The notes below the pieces were generated by a model. That model did no database searches and was not told where the DNA came from. It worked only from the letters and a program-made list of their open reading frames with translations. The translations under genes and the position numbers were made by a program. Below, piece after piece: positions 15,882 to 25,188 of a DNA stretch of 64,000 nt (the stretch's first letter is position 1; every line of letters begins with the position of its first letter). The stretch comes from Brevundimonas sp. G8 (lineage in GTDB: Bacteria; Pseudomonadota; Alphaproteobacteria; Caulobacterales; Caulobacteraceae), in assembly GCF_902506205.1 (NCBI RefSeq), contig NZ_LR732816.1:905975-969974 (forward strand), written 5' to 3'.

Positions 15882-16259
15882 ATGAAAACGATGATCACCC
15901 TGTCGGTCGCCTTCGGTCTAGCCCTCGCCGGCGCGTCTTCCGCATCGGCGCAGTCGCAGGCGACGATGAACGCGAACGCCGCCCAGGACATGCAGAGGGC
16001 GGACCGGGCGCTGAACGCCCAATACACAGCCACGATGGCGCGGCTATCGACGCCCAGCCGGACGTTGCTGCGCACCGCCCAACGCACCTGGATCAGCTTC
16101 CGCGATCAGGAATGCCGCTTCGAAGCGTCGGGCGTCCAGGGCGGGTCCGCCTATCCGATGGTGCATTCGGCCTGCGTCGCACGCCTGACGACGGAACGGA
16201 CCCGGCAGTTGCGGACCCTGTCGCAATGCCAGGAAGGCGATCTGTCATGCCCCCGGTGA
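15882..16259 (+). CDS. LprI-like secreted protein (DUF1311)
   Basis: 125 residues with a clear signal peptide (about 1-23, cleavage after ASA). The mature part carries the LprI pattern: a long helical segment, LRTAQRTWISFRDQECRFEA, and four cysteines (two from RDQEC/HSAC, two at the end, CQEGDLSC). Some relatives are lysozyme inhibitors; for most, function is unproven. It sits alone between the metallopeptidase gene and a convergent kinase gene. Confidence 0.85.
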   Translation: MKTMITLSVAFGLALAGASSASAQSQATMNANAAQDMQRADRALNAQYTATMARLSTPSRTLLRTAQRTWISFRDQECRFEASGVQGGSAYPMVHSACVARLTTERTRQLRTLSQCQEGDLSCPR

Positions 16260-16283
16260 GGGTGGCATGACGACGGTCGTCGC

Positions 16284-17513
16284 CTAGAGCGGCAAGGACG
16301 TCGCCGCGACCGGCATGCGGAAGACGAACCGTGTCTCGACCTCGTCCGAAACGACCGTCAGTTCGCCGTTGTGGGCGGTGGCGATCTGGCTGGCGATATA
16401 AAGGCCCAGGCCCAGACCGTCGCGCACGTCGGCCGTGTCGCGGCGGTTGAACGGCTGGAACAGGCGCGGCTGCACCGTCTCGGGAATAGGCCGGCCGCCA
16501 TTGGCCACCGACAGTTCGAAGGTCTGGCCCACCACGGCGGCGGCCACCCGCACCGGCTGGTCGGGGTCGCCATGCACCAGGGCGTTGGCCAGGAGGTTGG
16601 ACATCAGTTGGGCGATCCGGTCCGGATCGCCCGGCACGGCGTCGGTCAGGGCGATGCCAGCCTGAACGATCCGGCCGGGGTGGGCGGCGCGCAGCTCGTC
16701 CACCACCTGATTGAGCATGGCCGGCAGTTCGGTCGCGGGGCGCCGCGCCAGGCTGAGCCCGCCGCCCAGACGACCGCGGGCGAAATCCAGCACGTCGTTG
16801 ATCAGCCGGCTCATGCGTCCCGCCGAGCCGCGCATCTCGCCCAGGATCCGGCGCGTGTCCTCGCCGGTGACCTTGCGTTCCAACAGGGTCGCGCCCGCCT
16901 CGATCGCCGCCAGCGGATTGCGCAGGTCATGGCCCAGGACGGCGATGAACTGATCGCGCAGTTCGGCCGTCTCGCGCGCATCCATCAGCGCGGCCTCGGA
17001 CAAGGCCAGTCGCCGGCCGGCGTCCAGCTGTGTCGCGATCAGACGCGCGAACAGTTCGAACATCCGCACCGTCTCGGGCCGCGAGGCGGGCGCCGGCCGG
17101 GGGTCGATGGCGCACAGGGTGCCGAAGAAGTCGCCGTCATCGAGCACGATGGGCACGGCGATATAGCTTTCCAGTCCATAGGCCTTGGGCGTCTGGTGAT
17201 CGCGCCAAAGCTGGTCCGCCGAGGCTTGGTCGAAGGCGATGGGCGCGCGGGTCTGGCGCACCTCGTTGCACAGGGTGGAGCGGATCGGCAGTTCGCCCCC
17301 GACCGGCAGGCCGAAGTTGACCTCGTCCAGCACGGCGCAGGCCAGCCAGCGGTCCTCGGTCACATGGGCGACGACGACATAGCCCATGCCGGTGACGCGG
17401 GCGCAGACCTCAAGAATGTCGCTGACGTCGGCCAGGGCGGCCACAGCCGCCGTCTCCGGCGTCTCGATGATGAGCGTCGTCGTTCCGTCGTCGCTCGTTG
17501 CGCTCACCGACAT
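16284..17513 (-). CDS. GAF-domain sensor histidine kinase
   Basis: 409 residues from the ATG at 17513; the longer frame upstream is arginine-rich and not protein-like. An N-terminal GAF domain (about 25-165; GYVVVAHVTEDRW, SYIAVPIV...GTLCAIDP) is joined by a coiled coil to HisKA (VLGHDLRNPLAAIEAG, with the phospho-acceptor His). The HATPase domain follows (LMSNLLANALVHGDP N-box, DGLGLGLYIASQI G-box). There are no transmembrane segments, so it is cytoplasmic. The N-terminal sequence resembles GAF kinases found near light- or stress-sensing genes. No response regulator is adjacent. Confidence 0.92.
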   Translation of the reverse strand: MSVSATSDDGTTTLIIETPETAAVAALADVSDILEVCARVTGMGYVVVAHVTEDRWLACAVLDEVNFGLPVGGELPIRSTLCNEVRQTRAPIAFDQASADQLWRDHQTPKAYGLESYIAVPIVLDDGDFFGTLCAIDPRPAPASRPETVRMFELFARLIATQLDAGRRLALSEAALMDARETAELRDQFIAVLGHDLRNPLAAIEAGATLLERKVTGEDTRRILGEMRGSAGRMSRLINDVLDFARGRLGGGLSLARRPATELPAMLNQVVDELRAAHPGRIVQAGIALTDAVPGDPDRIAQLMSNLLANALVHGDPDQPVRVAAAVVGQTFELSVANGGRPIPETVQPRLFQPFNRRDTADVRDGLGLGLYIASQIATAHNGELTVVSDEVETRFVFRMPVAATSLPL

Positions 17514-17565
17514 GGCTCCACCGTAGCGGCAAAGCCCGCCCGTGTTAAGCGCACGCCTGCGTGGG

Positions 17566-19671
17566 TCAGAAGAACAGGGCGTCGCCCTTGCGTTCGGGCT
17601 GGCGACCTTCCGGTTGCTGGTTGGGCGTGTCGCGCTGCATGGGCTTTGGAGACGGTTGGGGCGAGGTCGGGCGGAACGTCGGCTGTTTCGGCGACGGCTG
17701 CTGGACCTGCGCCTCCGGGTCTTCGACATAGGGCTCGCCCAGCAGCGGATCGACGGGTTCGACCGGCAGGCCGTTCTGGTCCAGGCCGCTCATCAGGTCG
17801 CCCACCGGATCGGGCGCGACCCAGCCCTCGGGCATGGCCGGGCCGTCGGGGATGCGGGGGGCGTTCAAGCGCGGCAGGGCCGCCTCCATGAAGCCCTTCC
17901 AGATGGCGGCGGGCGACGAGCCGCCCGTCACGCCGCGCATGGCCGTGTTGTCGTCCTTGCCGACCCAGACAGCGGTGACGAAGCCGCCGGTGTAGCCGAC
18001 GAACCAGGCGTCCTTGTAGTCCGACGTCGTGCCCGACTTGCCGGCCAGGTCGCGGCCGGTGATGGCCGCACCGCGGCCGGTGCCGGAGGTCATGACCCCG
18101 CGCAACATCTGGTTCATATAATAGAGCGACGGATTGTTGATCGCCTGGCCGCTTTGGCCGGTCTCGCGCTGATAGATGACGCGGCCCTGGGGCGTGCGGA
18201 TGCGGCTGATGCCATAGGCGTCCACGCGGCGTCCGCCATTGGCGAAGGCGTCATAGGCGGTGGCCATCTCCAGCGGCGAAACCTCGACGGCGCCAAGCGC
18301 CATGGCCGGTTCCAGGCCGATGCGGCTTTCGATACCCAGGCGGCGCGCGGCGCGGGCGACGCTGTCGCGACCGACCTGATCGGCGACATAGGCGGCGACC
18401 GTATTGGTGGACTGGGCCACGGCCTGGGCCAGGGTCATGTTGCCGCTGAAGGTCCCGGAATAGTTGCGGGGCGACCAGTTGCCGATGGTGATCGGCTGAT
18501 CGACCACCGGGGTCTGGGGCGTGTAACCGGCCTCGACCGCCGCCAGATAGACGAAGGGTTTGAAGGCCGAACCCGCCTGACGGCGCGCATCGACGGCGCG
18601 GTTGAACTGGCTGTCGGCATAGGAGGCGCCGCCGATCATGGCACGCACTCGGCCGTCGCCGTCCAGGGCGACCAGGGCCGCCTGCTGCACGCCCTTGCCC
18701 TCGTCGCGGTCCAGGATGCGACGCACCGACCGCTCGGCAGACGTCTGCAGCGTCAGGTCCAGGGTGGTCTCGACCACCATGTCCTCGGTCGGTTCGCCGA
18801 CCAGGCTGCGGATCGACTTGTCCAGCCAGTCGATGAAATATTGGGCGTGCTGGGTCGCAAGCGTTCGCGAGACGATGACCGGCTGGGTCACGGCCTGTTC
18901 GCGCTGGGCGGCGGTGATGACGCCGGCCTCTTCCATCTCGTTCAGGACGACGGTGGCGCGAGCGGCGGCGCGCTCGCTCTCGGACACCGGCGAATAGCGC
19001 GACGGCGCCTTCAGCAGGCCGGCCAGCAGCGCGGCCTCGCCCACGGTCAGGTTCTTGGCCGACTTGTCGAAATAGCGTTGCGACGCCGCCTCGATCCCAT
19101 AGGCGCCGGCGCCGAAATAGACCCGGTTCAGATACAGGGCCAGGATTTCCTTCTTAGAGAATTTCATCTCCAGCCAGACCGCCAGCATCAGTTCCTGCAC
19201 CTTGCGGCGCATGTTCTGGTCAGGCGTCAGGAACAGGTTCTTGGCCAGTTGCTGCGTCAGGGTCGATCCGCCCTGCACCACGCGCCCGGCGCGCATATTG
19301 GTCGCCATGGCGCGGGCCATGCCGATCGGGTCGAAGCCGGGGTGGTGATAGAAGCGCCGGTCCTCGATGGCGATGAAGGCTGCGGGCACATAGTCCGGCA
19401 AGGCGTCCAGATCGGCCGGCGGCGCCATCTGGGTGCCTCGCGTCGCGATCAGGGCGCCGTTGCGGTCCAGATAGGTGATCGAGGGCTGGCGATCGACCTT
19501 GTACAGGCTGGAAGTGTCCGGCAGGCCGCGCGCGAAGACGGCGAAGAAGACGACCAGGAAGATCAGCCCCCAGACCGCCAGCACCGCGCTCCAGTAGAAC
19601 AGCCGTTGCCAGGCCGACCGGCGGGGCTTGCCCTGCGCCTGTTGTCCGCCCCCGTTACCTGGACCCGCCAT
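17566..19671 (-). CDS. Class A penicillin-binding protein (PBP1a-like)
   Basis: 701 residues. A cytoplasmic basic tail and one transmembrane helix (about 24-48) precede a GT51 glycosyltransferase domain with catalytic Glu103 (IEDRRFYHHPGFD) and GGSTLTQQLAKN. The transpeptidase domain has SAFKPF (Ser368), SQSTN-type STN, and KSGTT (Lys545). The C-terminal tail (about 640-701) is a Pro/Gln/Arg-rich low-complexity segment. It polymerises and cross-links peptidoglycan in the periplasm. Caulobacterales carry several redundant class A enzymes and I cannot say which paralogue this is. Confidence 0.95.
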   Translation of the reverse strand: MAGPGNGGGQQAQGKPRRSAWQRLFYWSAVLAVWGLIFLVVFFAVFARGLPDTSSLYKVDRQPSITYLDRNGALIATRGTQMAPPADLDALPDYVPAAFIAIEDRRFYHHPGFDPIGMARAMATNMRAGRVVQGGSTLTQQLAKNLFLTPDQNMRRKVQELMLAVWLEMKFSKKEILALYLNRVYFGAGAYGIEAASQRYFDKSAKNLTVGEAALLAGLLKAPSRYSPVSESERAAARATVVLNEMEEAGVITAAQREQAVTQPVIVSRTLATQHAQYFIDWLDKSIRSLVGEPTEDMVVETTLDLTLQTSAERSVRRILDRDEGKGVQQAALVALDGDGRVRAMIGGASYADSQFNRAVDARRQAGSAFKPFVYLAAVEAGYTPQTPVVDQPITIGNWSPRNYSGTFSGNMTLAQAVAQSTNTVAAYVADQVGRDSVARAARRLGIESRIGLEPAMALGAVEVSPLEMATAYDAFANGGRRVDAYGISRIRTPQGRVIYQRETGQSGQAINNPSLYYMNQMLRGVMTSGTGRGAAITGRDLAGKSGTTSDYKDAWFVGYTGGFVTAVWVGKDDNTAMRGVTGGSSPAAIWKGFMEAALPRLNAPRIPDGPAMPEGWVAPDPVGDLMSGLDQNGLPVEPVDPLLGEPYVEDPEAQVQQPSPKQPTFRPTSPQPSPKPMQRDTPNQQPEGRQPERKGDALFF

Positions 19672-19777
19672 GACTATCCTTCAGATGCCGCGCTGGGCGG
19701 GTTTTCGTTCAGAGGCTGTGTATCGCGGATGAACGACCGCCGAAACGGTCCCGCCGACTTCACGGGATCGTGAGCGG

Positions 19778-20401
19778 CTATTTCGCCGAAAGAAAGGCGC
19801 GTCGGGCCAGCCAGACCCCCGTTTTCGCCCCGTCGCCGTCGATGGTCAAACCCGCGTCGGTCAGCAGGGCGCGATAGGCCTCGGGATCGAGGCTGGCGTG
19901 ATACAGGGGCTCGCCTCGCCACACGCCGATGGTCTCGCCGTGCGCTGGACCGGAGGTAAACATCAACCGTCCGCCGTCGGAGACGCAGCGCGCCAGTTCC
20001 GGCAGCACCCTCTGCTGCTCTTCGGGGCTGAGGTGAAACAGGCTGTGCCAAGCCAGCACGCCGTCGAAAAGAAGGTTCGGCAGGGGTTCTCGCATATCCG
20101 CCGTCGCCCACACGCCCGTCGGCAAGGTGGCCTGGGCATGGGCGATCAGGGCCGGCGACGCATCCAGACCCATGACCTTGAACCCTCGTTCCAGAAGGGC
20201 CGCACCGATGGGCCAGCCCGATCCGCAACCCACGTCCAGGATGGAGGCCGCCGGAGGCAGTCCGTCGACGAAGCGGTCGAGCCAGGCGGCTTCGTCCAGG
20301 CCGCCGTCGCCGTGGTGCAGGACCGCGCCCCGGTCTCTGATCCAGTCGTCGGCCCTGTCCTGATACAGACCGACGATCCGTTTCGCGGCCGGATGGCTCA
20401 C
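19778..20401 (-). CDS. Class I SAM-dependent methyltransferase
   Basis: 207 residues from a GTG at 20401 that overlaps the stop of the preceding hydrolase gene as GTGA. A Rossmann-type methyltransferase: motif I ILDVGCGSGWPIGAALLERG, motif II MGLDASPALIAHA, then GVLAWHSLFHLSPEEQ and GGRLMFTSGP. The small-molecule acceptor is unknown. Translational coupling to the hydrolase suggests a shared role. Confidence 0.9.
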   Translation of the reverse strand: MSHPAAKRIVGLYQDRADDWIRDRGAVLHHGDGGLDEAAWLDRFVDGLPPAASILDVGCGSGWPIGAALLERGFKVMGLDASPALIAHAQATLPTGVWATADMREPLPNLLFDGVLAWHSLFHLSPEEQQRVLPELARCVSDGGRLMFTSGPAHGETIGVWRGEPLYHASLDPEAYRALLTDAGLTIDGDGAKTGVWLARRAFLSAK

Positions 20402-21345
20402 TGGGCCAGGAAGGCGTCCAGGTCGCCGTAGAAGGCCTGAGGCTGGTCGAACATGATGAAGTGGGCGCTGTCGTCGATGCGCTTCAGTTCGACGCCTTTC
20501 AGATTGGCGAACGAGGCCTGATAGATGGCGTCGGTGATCTGGGGCGTCATGCGCGCATCGTTGAACTTGACGTACAGCACCTCGGTCGGGGCGGTGATCT
20601 TCGACAGTTCGGGGCGCAGGTCGGTGGTGATCAGTTCGCGGAAGGCGGCGGCGGAGACCTTCTGGTCGCTGGTCCTCATGTCCTCCAGCGCCTCGGCGCG
20701 GCGGCTCTCGGTGTTGATCATGCCGGTGATGGCGGTCGTGGCCTGGGCGACATAGGCCTCGCGCGGGCTGCTGGATTGGGCGGTCCAGATCTGGTCGGCG
20801 ACGGGGGTCACGCTGTCGGCCATCGCGCCCGGCGCTGCGAACATCGCCCCCATAAAGGGCACCATGTCCACGACCATCAGTTTGCCGACGCTGTCGGGAT
20901 GACTGGCCGCCAGCATCAAGCCGATGGTCCCGCCCATCGAATGTCCGACCACGGCCGGCTTGATCAGTCCGTTCTCGCGGATGTAGCGGGCGATCTCCTC
21001 GGCGACCGGAGCGGCGACGAGGCTGGGCGTGGCGCCCTGGGCGTTGCCCTCGGCCGGCGCGCCGGCGAAGCCCTGGACGTGGATGCGGTGGATGCGCCAG
21101 CCGGCACCGTCCTGGGCCGTCAGATGATCCACCGTCCCCTGCCAGACCTCGGGCGAGGAACTGAGGCCGGGGATCAGGATGATGTCGCGCCCATCCATGT
21201 CGCCGTCGACGCGGACATGGATGCGGTCGGAAACGAAGGCCGCATGGCTGTGGCCGTGTTCGGGATGCGTCCCGTGCCCGTCCTGGGCCGAAGCGATAGC
21301 CGGCGCGCCCAGCATGGCGGCGGCGATGGCGAGGATGCGGAACAT
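20398..21345 (-). CDS. Secreted alpha/beta hydrolase
   Basis: 315 residues with a signal peptide (about 1-20, ASA cleavage) followed by a His-rich stretch (HGTHPEHGHSHA) that may bind metal. Alpha/beta-hydrolase landmarks are LIPGLSSSPEVW, the nucleophile elbow VGHSMGG, and a late DSAHFIMFDQPQAF supplying the His. Substrate unknown. Coupled by a 4-nt overlap to the downstream methyltransferase gene and divergent from a Rieske oxygenase. Confidence 0.9.
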   Translation of the reverse strand: MFRILAIAAAMLGAPAIASAQDGHGTHPEHGHSHAAFVSDRIHVRVDGDMDGRDIILIPGLSSSPEVWQGTVDHLTAQDGAGWRIHRIHVQGFAGAPAEGNAQGATPSLVAAPVAEEIARYIRENGLIKPAVVGHSMGGTIGLMLAASHPDSVGKLMVVDMVPFMGAMFAAPGAMADSVTPVADQIWTAQSSSPREAYVAQATTAITGMINTESRRAEALEDMRTSDQKVSAAAFRELITTDLRPELSKITAPTEVLYVKFNDARMTPQITDAIYQASFANLKGVELKRIDDSAHFIMFDQPQAFYGDLDAFLAQ

Positions 21346-21459
21346 GGCGAAACTTCCCTTGGACGACCTGAGCGGCGTTCTTCGGACAAGACATAGCCCC
21401 GCCGCGACAGGCAGGGGAAGGGTCTATGGCTGCGACGCCCACGCTGTTAAACAGCGCGG

Positions 21460-22593
21460 ATGACCGCCGCTCCCGTTCAGCCTACCCAAGCCACACCCAT
21501 GGCCGAAGCCGCCCCGTCCAAGGCGGGCGTCAGTCCGTTCGGCAAGGGGTTCGTCACCGACGCCTGGTATTTCGTCGCCCTGGGCCGCGACGTCGCGCCC
21601 GCCAGCCTGAAACGCTACGAGATCATGGGCGAGCCGGTGCTGATCGGCCGCACACGCGCGGGCCAGGTCTATGCCATGCGCGACATCTGTCCCCACCGCG
21701 CCGCGCCGCTGTCGGCAGGAAAGCTGGTGGAGAAGCCCGGCGAGGGTGAGACGGTCGAATGCCCCTATCACGGCTGGCGTTTCCGTACCGACGGGGTCTG
21801 CGCCGCCATCCCTTCGCTGGTCGAGGACCAGGCGTTCGAGGCCAATCGCATTCGCGTGCGGTCCTATCCGGTGCGCGAGAGCCAGGGGATCGTCTTCGTC
21901 TGGATGGCGTCGGACGCGCGCAATCCGATGGAGCCGGACCACGAGCCGCCAGTCTTCCCCGGCGTTGTCGGCGGCGAGGCCAAGCTGGTCGAGGCGATGG
22001 ATTTCGACAGCCATATCGACCACGCCGTCGTCGGCCTGATGGACCCGGCACACGGCCCTTACGTCCACCAGCAATGGTGGTGGCGGTCCGAACATTCGAT
22101 GCACGAGAAGGCCAAGGCGTTCGCGCCGACCGAGTTCGGCTGGGCCATGGTGCGCCACGCGCCGTCGTCGAACAGCCGCCTCTACAAGATCCTGGGCGGC
22201 GCGCCGGCGACCGAGATCACCTTCCGCCTGCCCGGCTTCCGCTGGGAGCATATTCAGGTCGGCGAAAGACAGGTCCTGGCCCTGACCTGCCTGACCCCGA
22301 TCACAGACACGAAGACGCGGATCACCCAGATCTTCTGGTCCGACCACTGGATCTTCGACCTGGCCAAGCCCTTCCTGCGTATGGGCGTGGTCGCCTTCCT
22401 GAAGCAGGACGGCGGCATGGTGAACCTGCAGAACGAAGGGCTGCGCTATGACCCGGCCCTGATCTGGATCGACGACGCCGACAGACAGGCGAAATGGTAT
22501 CAGCAGCTGAAGCGGGAATGGGCCAAGAGCCGGGCCGAGGACCGGACGTTCGTGAACCCGATCCAGCCGGTTACGCTGCGGTGGAAGAGCTGA
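21460..22593 (+). CDS. Rieske non-haem iron oxygenase (alpha subunit type)
   Basis: 377 residues; an ATG at 21499 is an alternative start. The N-terminal Rieske domain has CPHRAAPLSAG and CPYHGW. The catalytic domain has the iron site in LMDPAHGPYVH (Asp-X2-His-X4-His pattern). The family hydroxylates or demethylates aromatic, terpenoid or amine substrates and needs a separate reductase, which is not encoded nearby. The substrate cannot be deduced. A copy of the 150-bp repeat follows the stop codon. Confidence 0.92.
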   Translation: MTAAPVQPTQATPMAEAAPSKAGVSPFGKGFVTDAWYFVALGRDVAPASLKRYEIMGEPVLIGRTRAGQVYAMRDICPHRAAPLSAGKLVEKPGEGETVECPYHGWRFRTDGVCAAIPSLVEDQAFEANRIRVRSYPVRESQGIVFVWMASDARNPMEPDHEPPVFPGVVGGEAKLVEAMDFDSHIDHAVVGLMDPAHGPYVHQQWWWRSEHSMHEKAKAFAPTEFGWAMVRHAPSSNSRLYKILGGAPATEITFRLPGFRWEHIQVGERQVLALTCLTPITDTKTRITQIFWSDHWIFDLAKPFLRMGVVAFLKQDGGMVNLQNEGLRYDPALIWIDDADRQAKWYQQLKREWAKSRAEDRTFVNPIQPVTLRWKS

Positions 22594-22600
22594 AAGCCGA

Positions 22601-22750
22601 CGTCTCCTCCCCACCTGTGGGGAGGGGGACCGCGCGAAGCGTGGTGGAGGGGCTTGAAGTCCCACAGACGCTTGTGATGCGCCGAAGAACCCCTCCGGCA
22701 CGGCGCTGAAGAAGCACCGCGCCATCTCCCCAAGAAGTGGAGAGGAGACG
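22601..22750 (+). repeat. Intergenic repeat copy B (about 150 bp, terminal inverted repeats)
   Basis: Same element and orientation as the copy at 8904-9057, with 9-bp inverted ends (CGTCTCCTC / GAGGAGACG). It fills the gap between the convergent Rieske oxygenase and adenosine kinase genes. Internal blocks (GTGGGGAGG, GGAGGGGCTTGAAGTCCCAC, CGGCGCTGAAGAAGC) recur in copy C. Confidence 0.85.
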
Positions 22751-22757
22751 GTGATTT

Positions 22758-23774
22758 CTAGATCTTCAACCCGTGCTCGCCGGCCAGATCGGCCAGTTTC
22801 ACCATCGGGCGCGGGCCCCAGTGGGCGATGACTTCGGACGCCGCCAGCGAGCCCAGCTTGCCGGCCTCTTCCAGAGTCAGGCCGCGCGCGACGCCAAGCA
22901 GGAAGCCGGCGGCGTACTGGTCGCCGGCGCCGGTGGTGTCGATGACCTTGGCGACCGGATAGGCGGCGACGACGACGCGCTCGTCGCCCTTGATCACGAC
23001 CGAGCCGTGCTCGCCACGCGTGACGGCGGCGATCTCGACGATGGCGGCCAACTTCGCGGCGGCGGCGTCGAAGTCTTCGGTCTCGAACAGGGCGCCCAGC
23101 TCGGCCTCATTGGCCAGGACGATGTCGGCGGACTGGGTGATGAAGTCCAGCAACTCGGCCCGCCAGCGGGCGACGACGAAGGTGTCGGACAAGGTGATGG
23201 CGACCTTGCGGCCCGCCTTGTGCGCGGCGGCGGCGGCGCGCTCGAAGGCGGCGCGGGCGGGCGCCGGGTCGAACAGATAGCCTTCCAGATAGACGATCTC
23301 ACTGGAGGCGATCAGAGCCTCATCGATGTCGTCGGCATACAGCTGGTTCGCGGCGCCCAGGAAGGTGGCCATGGTGCGCGCGCCGTCCGACAGGACGTTG
23401 ATCAGGCAGCGGCCGGTGCCGAAGCCCTTGTCCGCCCCGCCCGTCAGGACCGGGGTGGTGAAGTGGACGCCGGCGGCGCGGATGTCGTGGCTGAACACCT
23501 CGCCCAGGGTGTCGTCCGCCACCTTGCCGATATAGGCCGCGCGACCGCCGAACGAGCCGACGCCCGCCACGGTGTTGCCGGCCGAACCGCCCGAGGCCTC
23601 GACGCCCGGCGCCATGGCGTCATACAGGGCGGCGCTGCGTTCGGCGTCGACCAACTGCATGGAGTTGGGGGCCAGGTTCTGGGCCGTCAGAAAGGCGGCG
23701 TCGCAGGGGCTGAGCACGTCGACGATGGCGTTGCCGACGGCGCAGACGTCATATTGGGCGGTGTTCTGGGTCAT
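22758..23774 (-). CDS. Adenosine kinase / PfkB-family sugar kinase
   Basis: 338 residues. Ribokinase-fold landmarks: N-terminal VCAVGNAIVDVL, the GGSAGNTVAGVGSFGGRAAYIGKV glycine region (PfkB signature 1), and DTTGAGDQYAAGFL with catalytic Asp near the C-terminus (signature 2). Closest in type to the bacterial adenosine kinases that salvage adenosine to AMP. Other nucleoside or sugar substrates are not excluded. Divergent from an ATP-grasp gene across 92 nt that holds a perfect palindrome. Confidence 0.9.
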   Translation of the reverse strand: MTQNTAQYDVCAVGNAIVDVLSPCDAAFLTAQNLAPNSMQLVDAERSAALYDAMAPGVEASGGSAGNTVAGVGSFGGRAAYIGKVADDTLGEVFSHDIRAAGVHFTTPVLTGGADKGFGTGRCLINVLSDGARTMATFLGAANQLYADDIDEALIASSEIVYLEGYLFDPAPARAAFERAAAAAHKAGRKVAITLSDTFVVARWRAELLDFITQSADIVLANEAELGALFETEDFDAAAAKLAAIVEIAAVTRGEHGSVVIKGDERVVVAAYPVAKVIDTTGAGDQYAAGFLLGVARGLTLEEAGKLGSLAASEVIAHWGPRPMVKLADLAGEHGLKI

Positions 23775-23816
23775 GGTCGCGCCTTAGCGGGTGAACGACC
23801 CCGCGTCATCCAAAAT

Positions 23817-23838
23817 CATATAAGGAAGCCCTTATATG
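23817..23838. promoter_or_regulatory. Perfect 9-4-9 palindrome in a divergent promoter region
   Basis: CATATAAGG (23817-23825), loop AAGC, CCTTATATG (23830-23838). It lies between divergently transcribed adenosine kinase (start 23774) and ATP-grasp (start 23867) genes. It is AT-rich in a GC-rich genome and includes TATAAG/CTTATA, which resemble -10 elements on both strands. Operator, overlapping promoters or a leader hairpin are all possible. Confidence 0.5.
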
Positions 23839-23866
23839 CTCGTCCCCCCTTCGATATGAGGATCTC

Positions 23867-24739
23867 ATGACCCAGATCGCCGTCCTGATCCCCGATCCGT
23901 CCGACCGCTCCTATATCGGCCGTTGGCCCGAGGTGCTGGAGCGGCTGAAAGCGACGCTGGAGAGCACGGGCGCGGCCGTCGTCGCCACGCCCTGGACCGA
24001 TCATGTCGAGGATGCCTCGGGTCTGGCGGCCTATGACCTGATCCTGCCGGTCATCGCCTGGGGCTATCACCGCGACCATAGGCGCTGGCTGAAGGCCTGT
24101 GCGACTTGGACCGAGGCGGGGCTGCCGGTCGCCAATCCGGCGCAGGTTCTGCTCTGGAACTCCGACAAGGCCTATCTGGCGCGGCTGGCGGACAAGGGCG
24201 TGCCCATTCCGCCCACACGTTGGACCGACGGCGTGATACAGGATCAGGTGGACGCCGCCTTCGCCGAGACCGGCGCGCCGCTGCTGATCGTCAAGCCGAC
24301 CGTGTCGGCCGGGGCGTTTCGCACCCTGCGTCTGGCGCCCGGCCAACCCTTGATCGATGCGCCCGAAGGCGCGGCGATGATCCAGCCCTATCTGAAATCC
24401 ATCGAGACCGAGGGCGAGACCTCGTTGCTGTTCTTCGGCGGCCGGTTCAGCCATGCGGTCAACAAACGCCCCGTGCCCGGCGACTTCCGCATCCAGATGC
24501 AGTTTGGGGGCCTTTATACGACCGTGACGCCGGACGCCGAGGCCATGGCTCTGGCGCAGCAGGTGCTGGCGGCCATCGACGAGCCGCTGCTGTACGCCCG
24601 CATCGACCTGGCCCGCGACGATGCGGGGGCGTGGGTGTTGATGGAGGCCGAACTGATCGAGCCGGACTTCTATCTGGACCACGACCCGCAGAACGGCGCC
24701 GGCTTCGCTGAGGCCGTGAAGGCGCGGCTGGAGGCTTAA
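23867..24739 (+). CDS. ATP-grasp domain protein (RimK/glutathione-synthetase-like)
   Basis: 290 residues. The N-terminal pre-ATP-grasp part (IAVLIPDPSDRSY) is followed by the ATP-grasp core: LWNSDKAYLARLADKGVPIPPT, LLIVKPTVSAGAFRT (ATP-binding Lys), MIQPYLKSIETEGETSLLFFGG, and the metal-binding VLMEAELIEPDFYL with acidic residues. Such enzymes join a carboxylate to an amine or thiol using ATP. The substrates here are unknown. The ATG follows GAGGA. Its stop codon overlaps that of cheW on the other strand. Confidence 0.85.
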   Translation: MTQIAVLIPDPSDRSYIGRWPEVLERLKATLESTGAAVVATPWTDHVEDASGLAAYDLILPVIAWGYHRDHRRWLKACATWTEAGLPVANPAQVLLWNSDKAYLARLADKGVPIPPTRWTDGVIQDQVDAAFAETGAPLLIVKPTVSAGAFRTLRLAPGQPLIDAPEGAAMIQPYLKSIETEGETSLLFFGGRFSHAVNKRPVPGDFRIQMQFGGLYTTVTPDAEAMALAQQVLAAIDEPLLYARIDLARDDAGAWVLMEAELIEPDFYLDHDPQNGAGFAEAVKARLEA

Positions 24740-25188
24740 GCCGCCTCGCGCACCGGGGGCAGCAGATTGTCCAGGTCGAGCAGGCTGATCAGATTGCTGT
24801 CGACCGCGAACACCCCCGAGACCACGCTGGGGCCCTGAGCCTCGCCCATGTTCGGCGGGTCCTGACGCGCCGCATCATCCAGTTGCATGATGTCCGACAC
24901 GCCCTCGACCAGCAGGCCGACGGTGCGTTCGCCACAGCGCACGACCACGATGGCGTGACGCGCGGACGGCTCGGTCGACGGCAGGCCCAGCCGCGAGGCC
25001 AGGTCGATGATCGGCAGCACCGTTCCGCGCAGATTGACCACGCCCTTCATATAGGCCGGCGCGCCGGGTAGCGGCGTGGTCGCCGTCCAGCCGCGGATCT
25101 CCAGCACCGAGGTTATGTCGATGCAGAAGGCCTGTTCCCCGACGCGGAAGCCGACCAGTTCGCGTTGTCCGGGCGCACGGGCGGTCAT
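24736..25188 (-). CDS. cheW: Chemotaxis adaptor CheW
   Basis: 150 residues, a single CheW domain: LVGFRVGEQAFCIDITSVLEI, PAYMKGVVNLRGTVLPIIDLA, VGLLVEGVSDIMQL and a C-terminal ISLLDLDNLL. It couples chemoreceptors to the CheA kinase. It follows directly on the chemoreceptor gene, whose stop shares a base with this start, so the two are co-expressed. No cheA, cheY, cheB or cheR is in the window. Confidence 0.96.
   Translation of the reverse strand: MTARAPGQRELVGFRVGEQAFCIDITSVLEIRGWTATTPLPGAPAYMKGVVNLRGTVLPIIDLASRLGLPSTEPSARHAIVVVRCGERTVGLLVEGVSDIMQLDDAARQDPPNMGEAQGPSVVSGVFAVDSNLISLLDLDNLLPPVREAA

Noticed and set aside
17542..19773. Long + strand frame of about 740 codons opposite the penicillin-binding protein
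   Set aside because: Antisense of a clear class A PBP. Composition is not protein-like.
19778..21442. Apparent 554-codon fusion of methyltransferase with an upstream arginine-rich part
   Set aside because: Only the last 207 codons are a methyltransferase; the rest is the hydrolase gene read in another frame. The GTG at 20401 is the true start.
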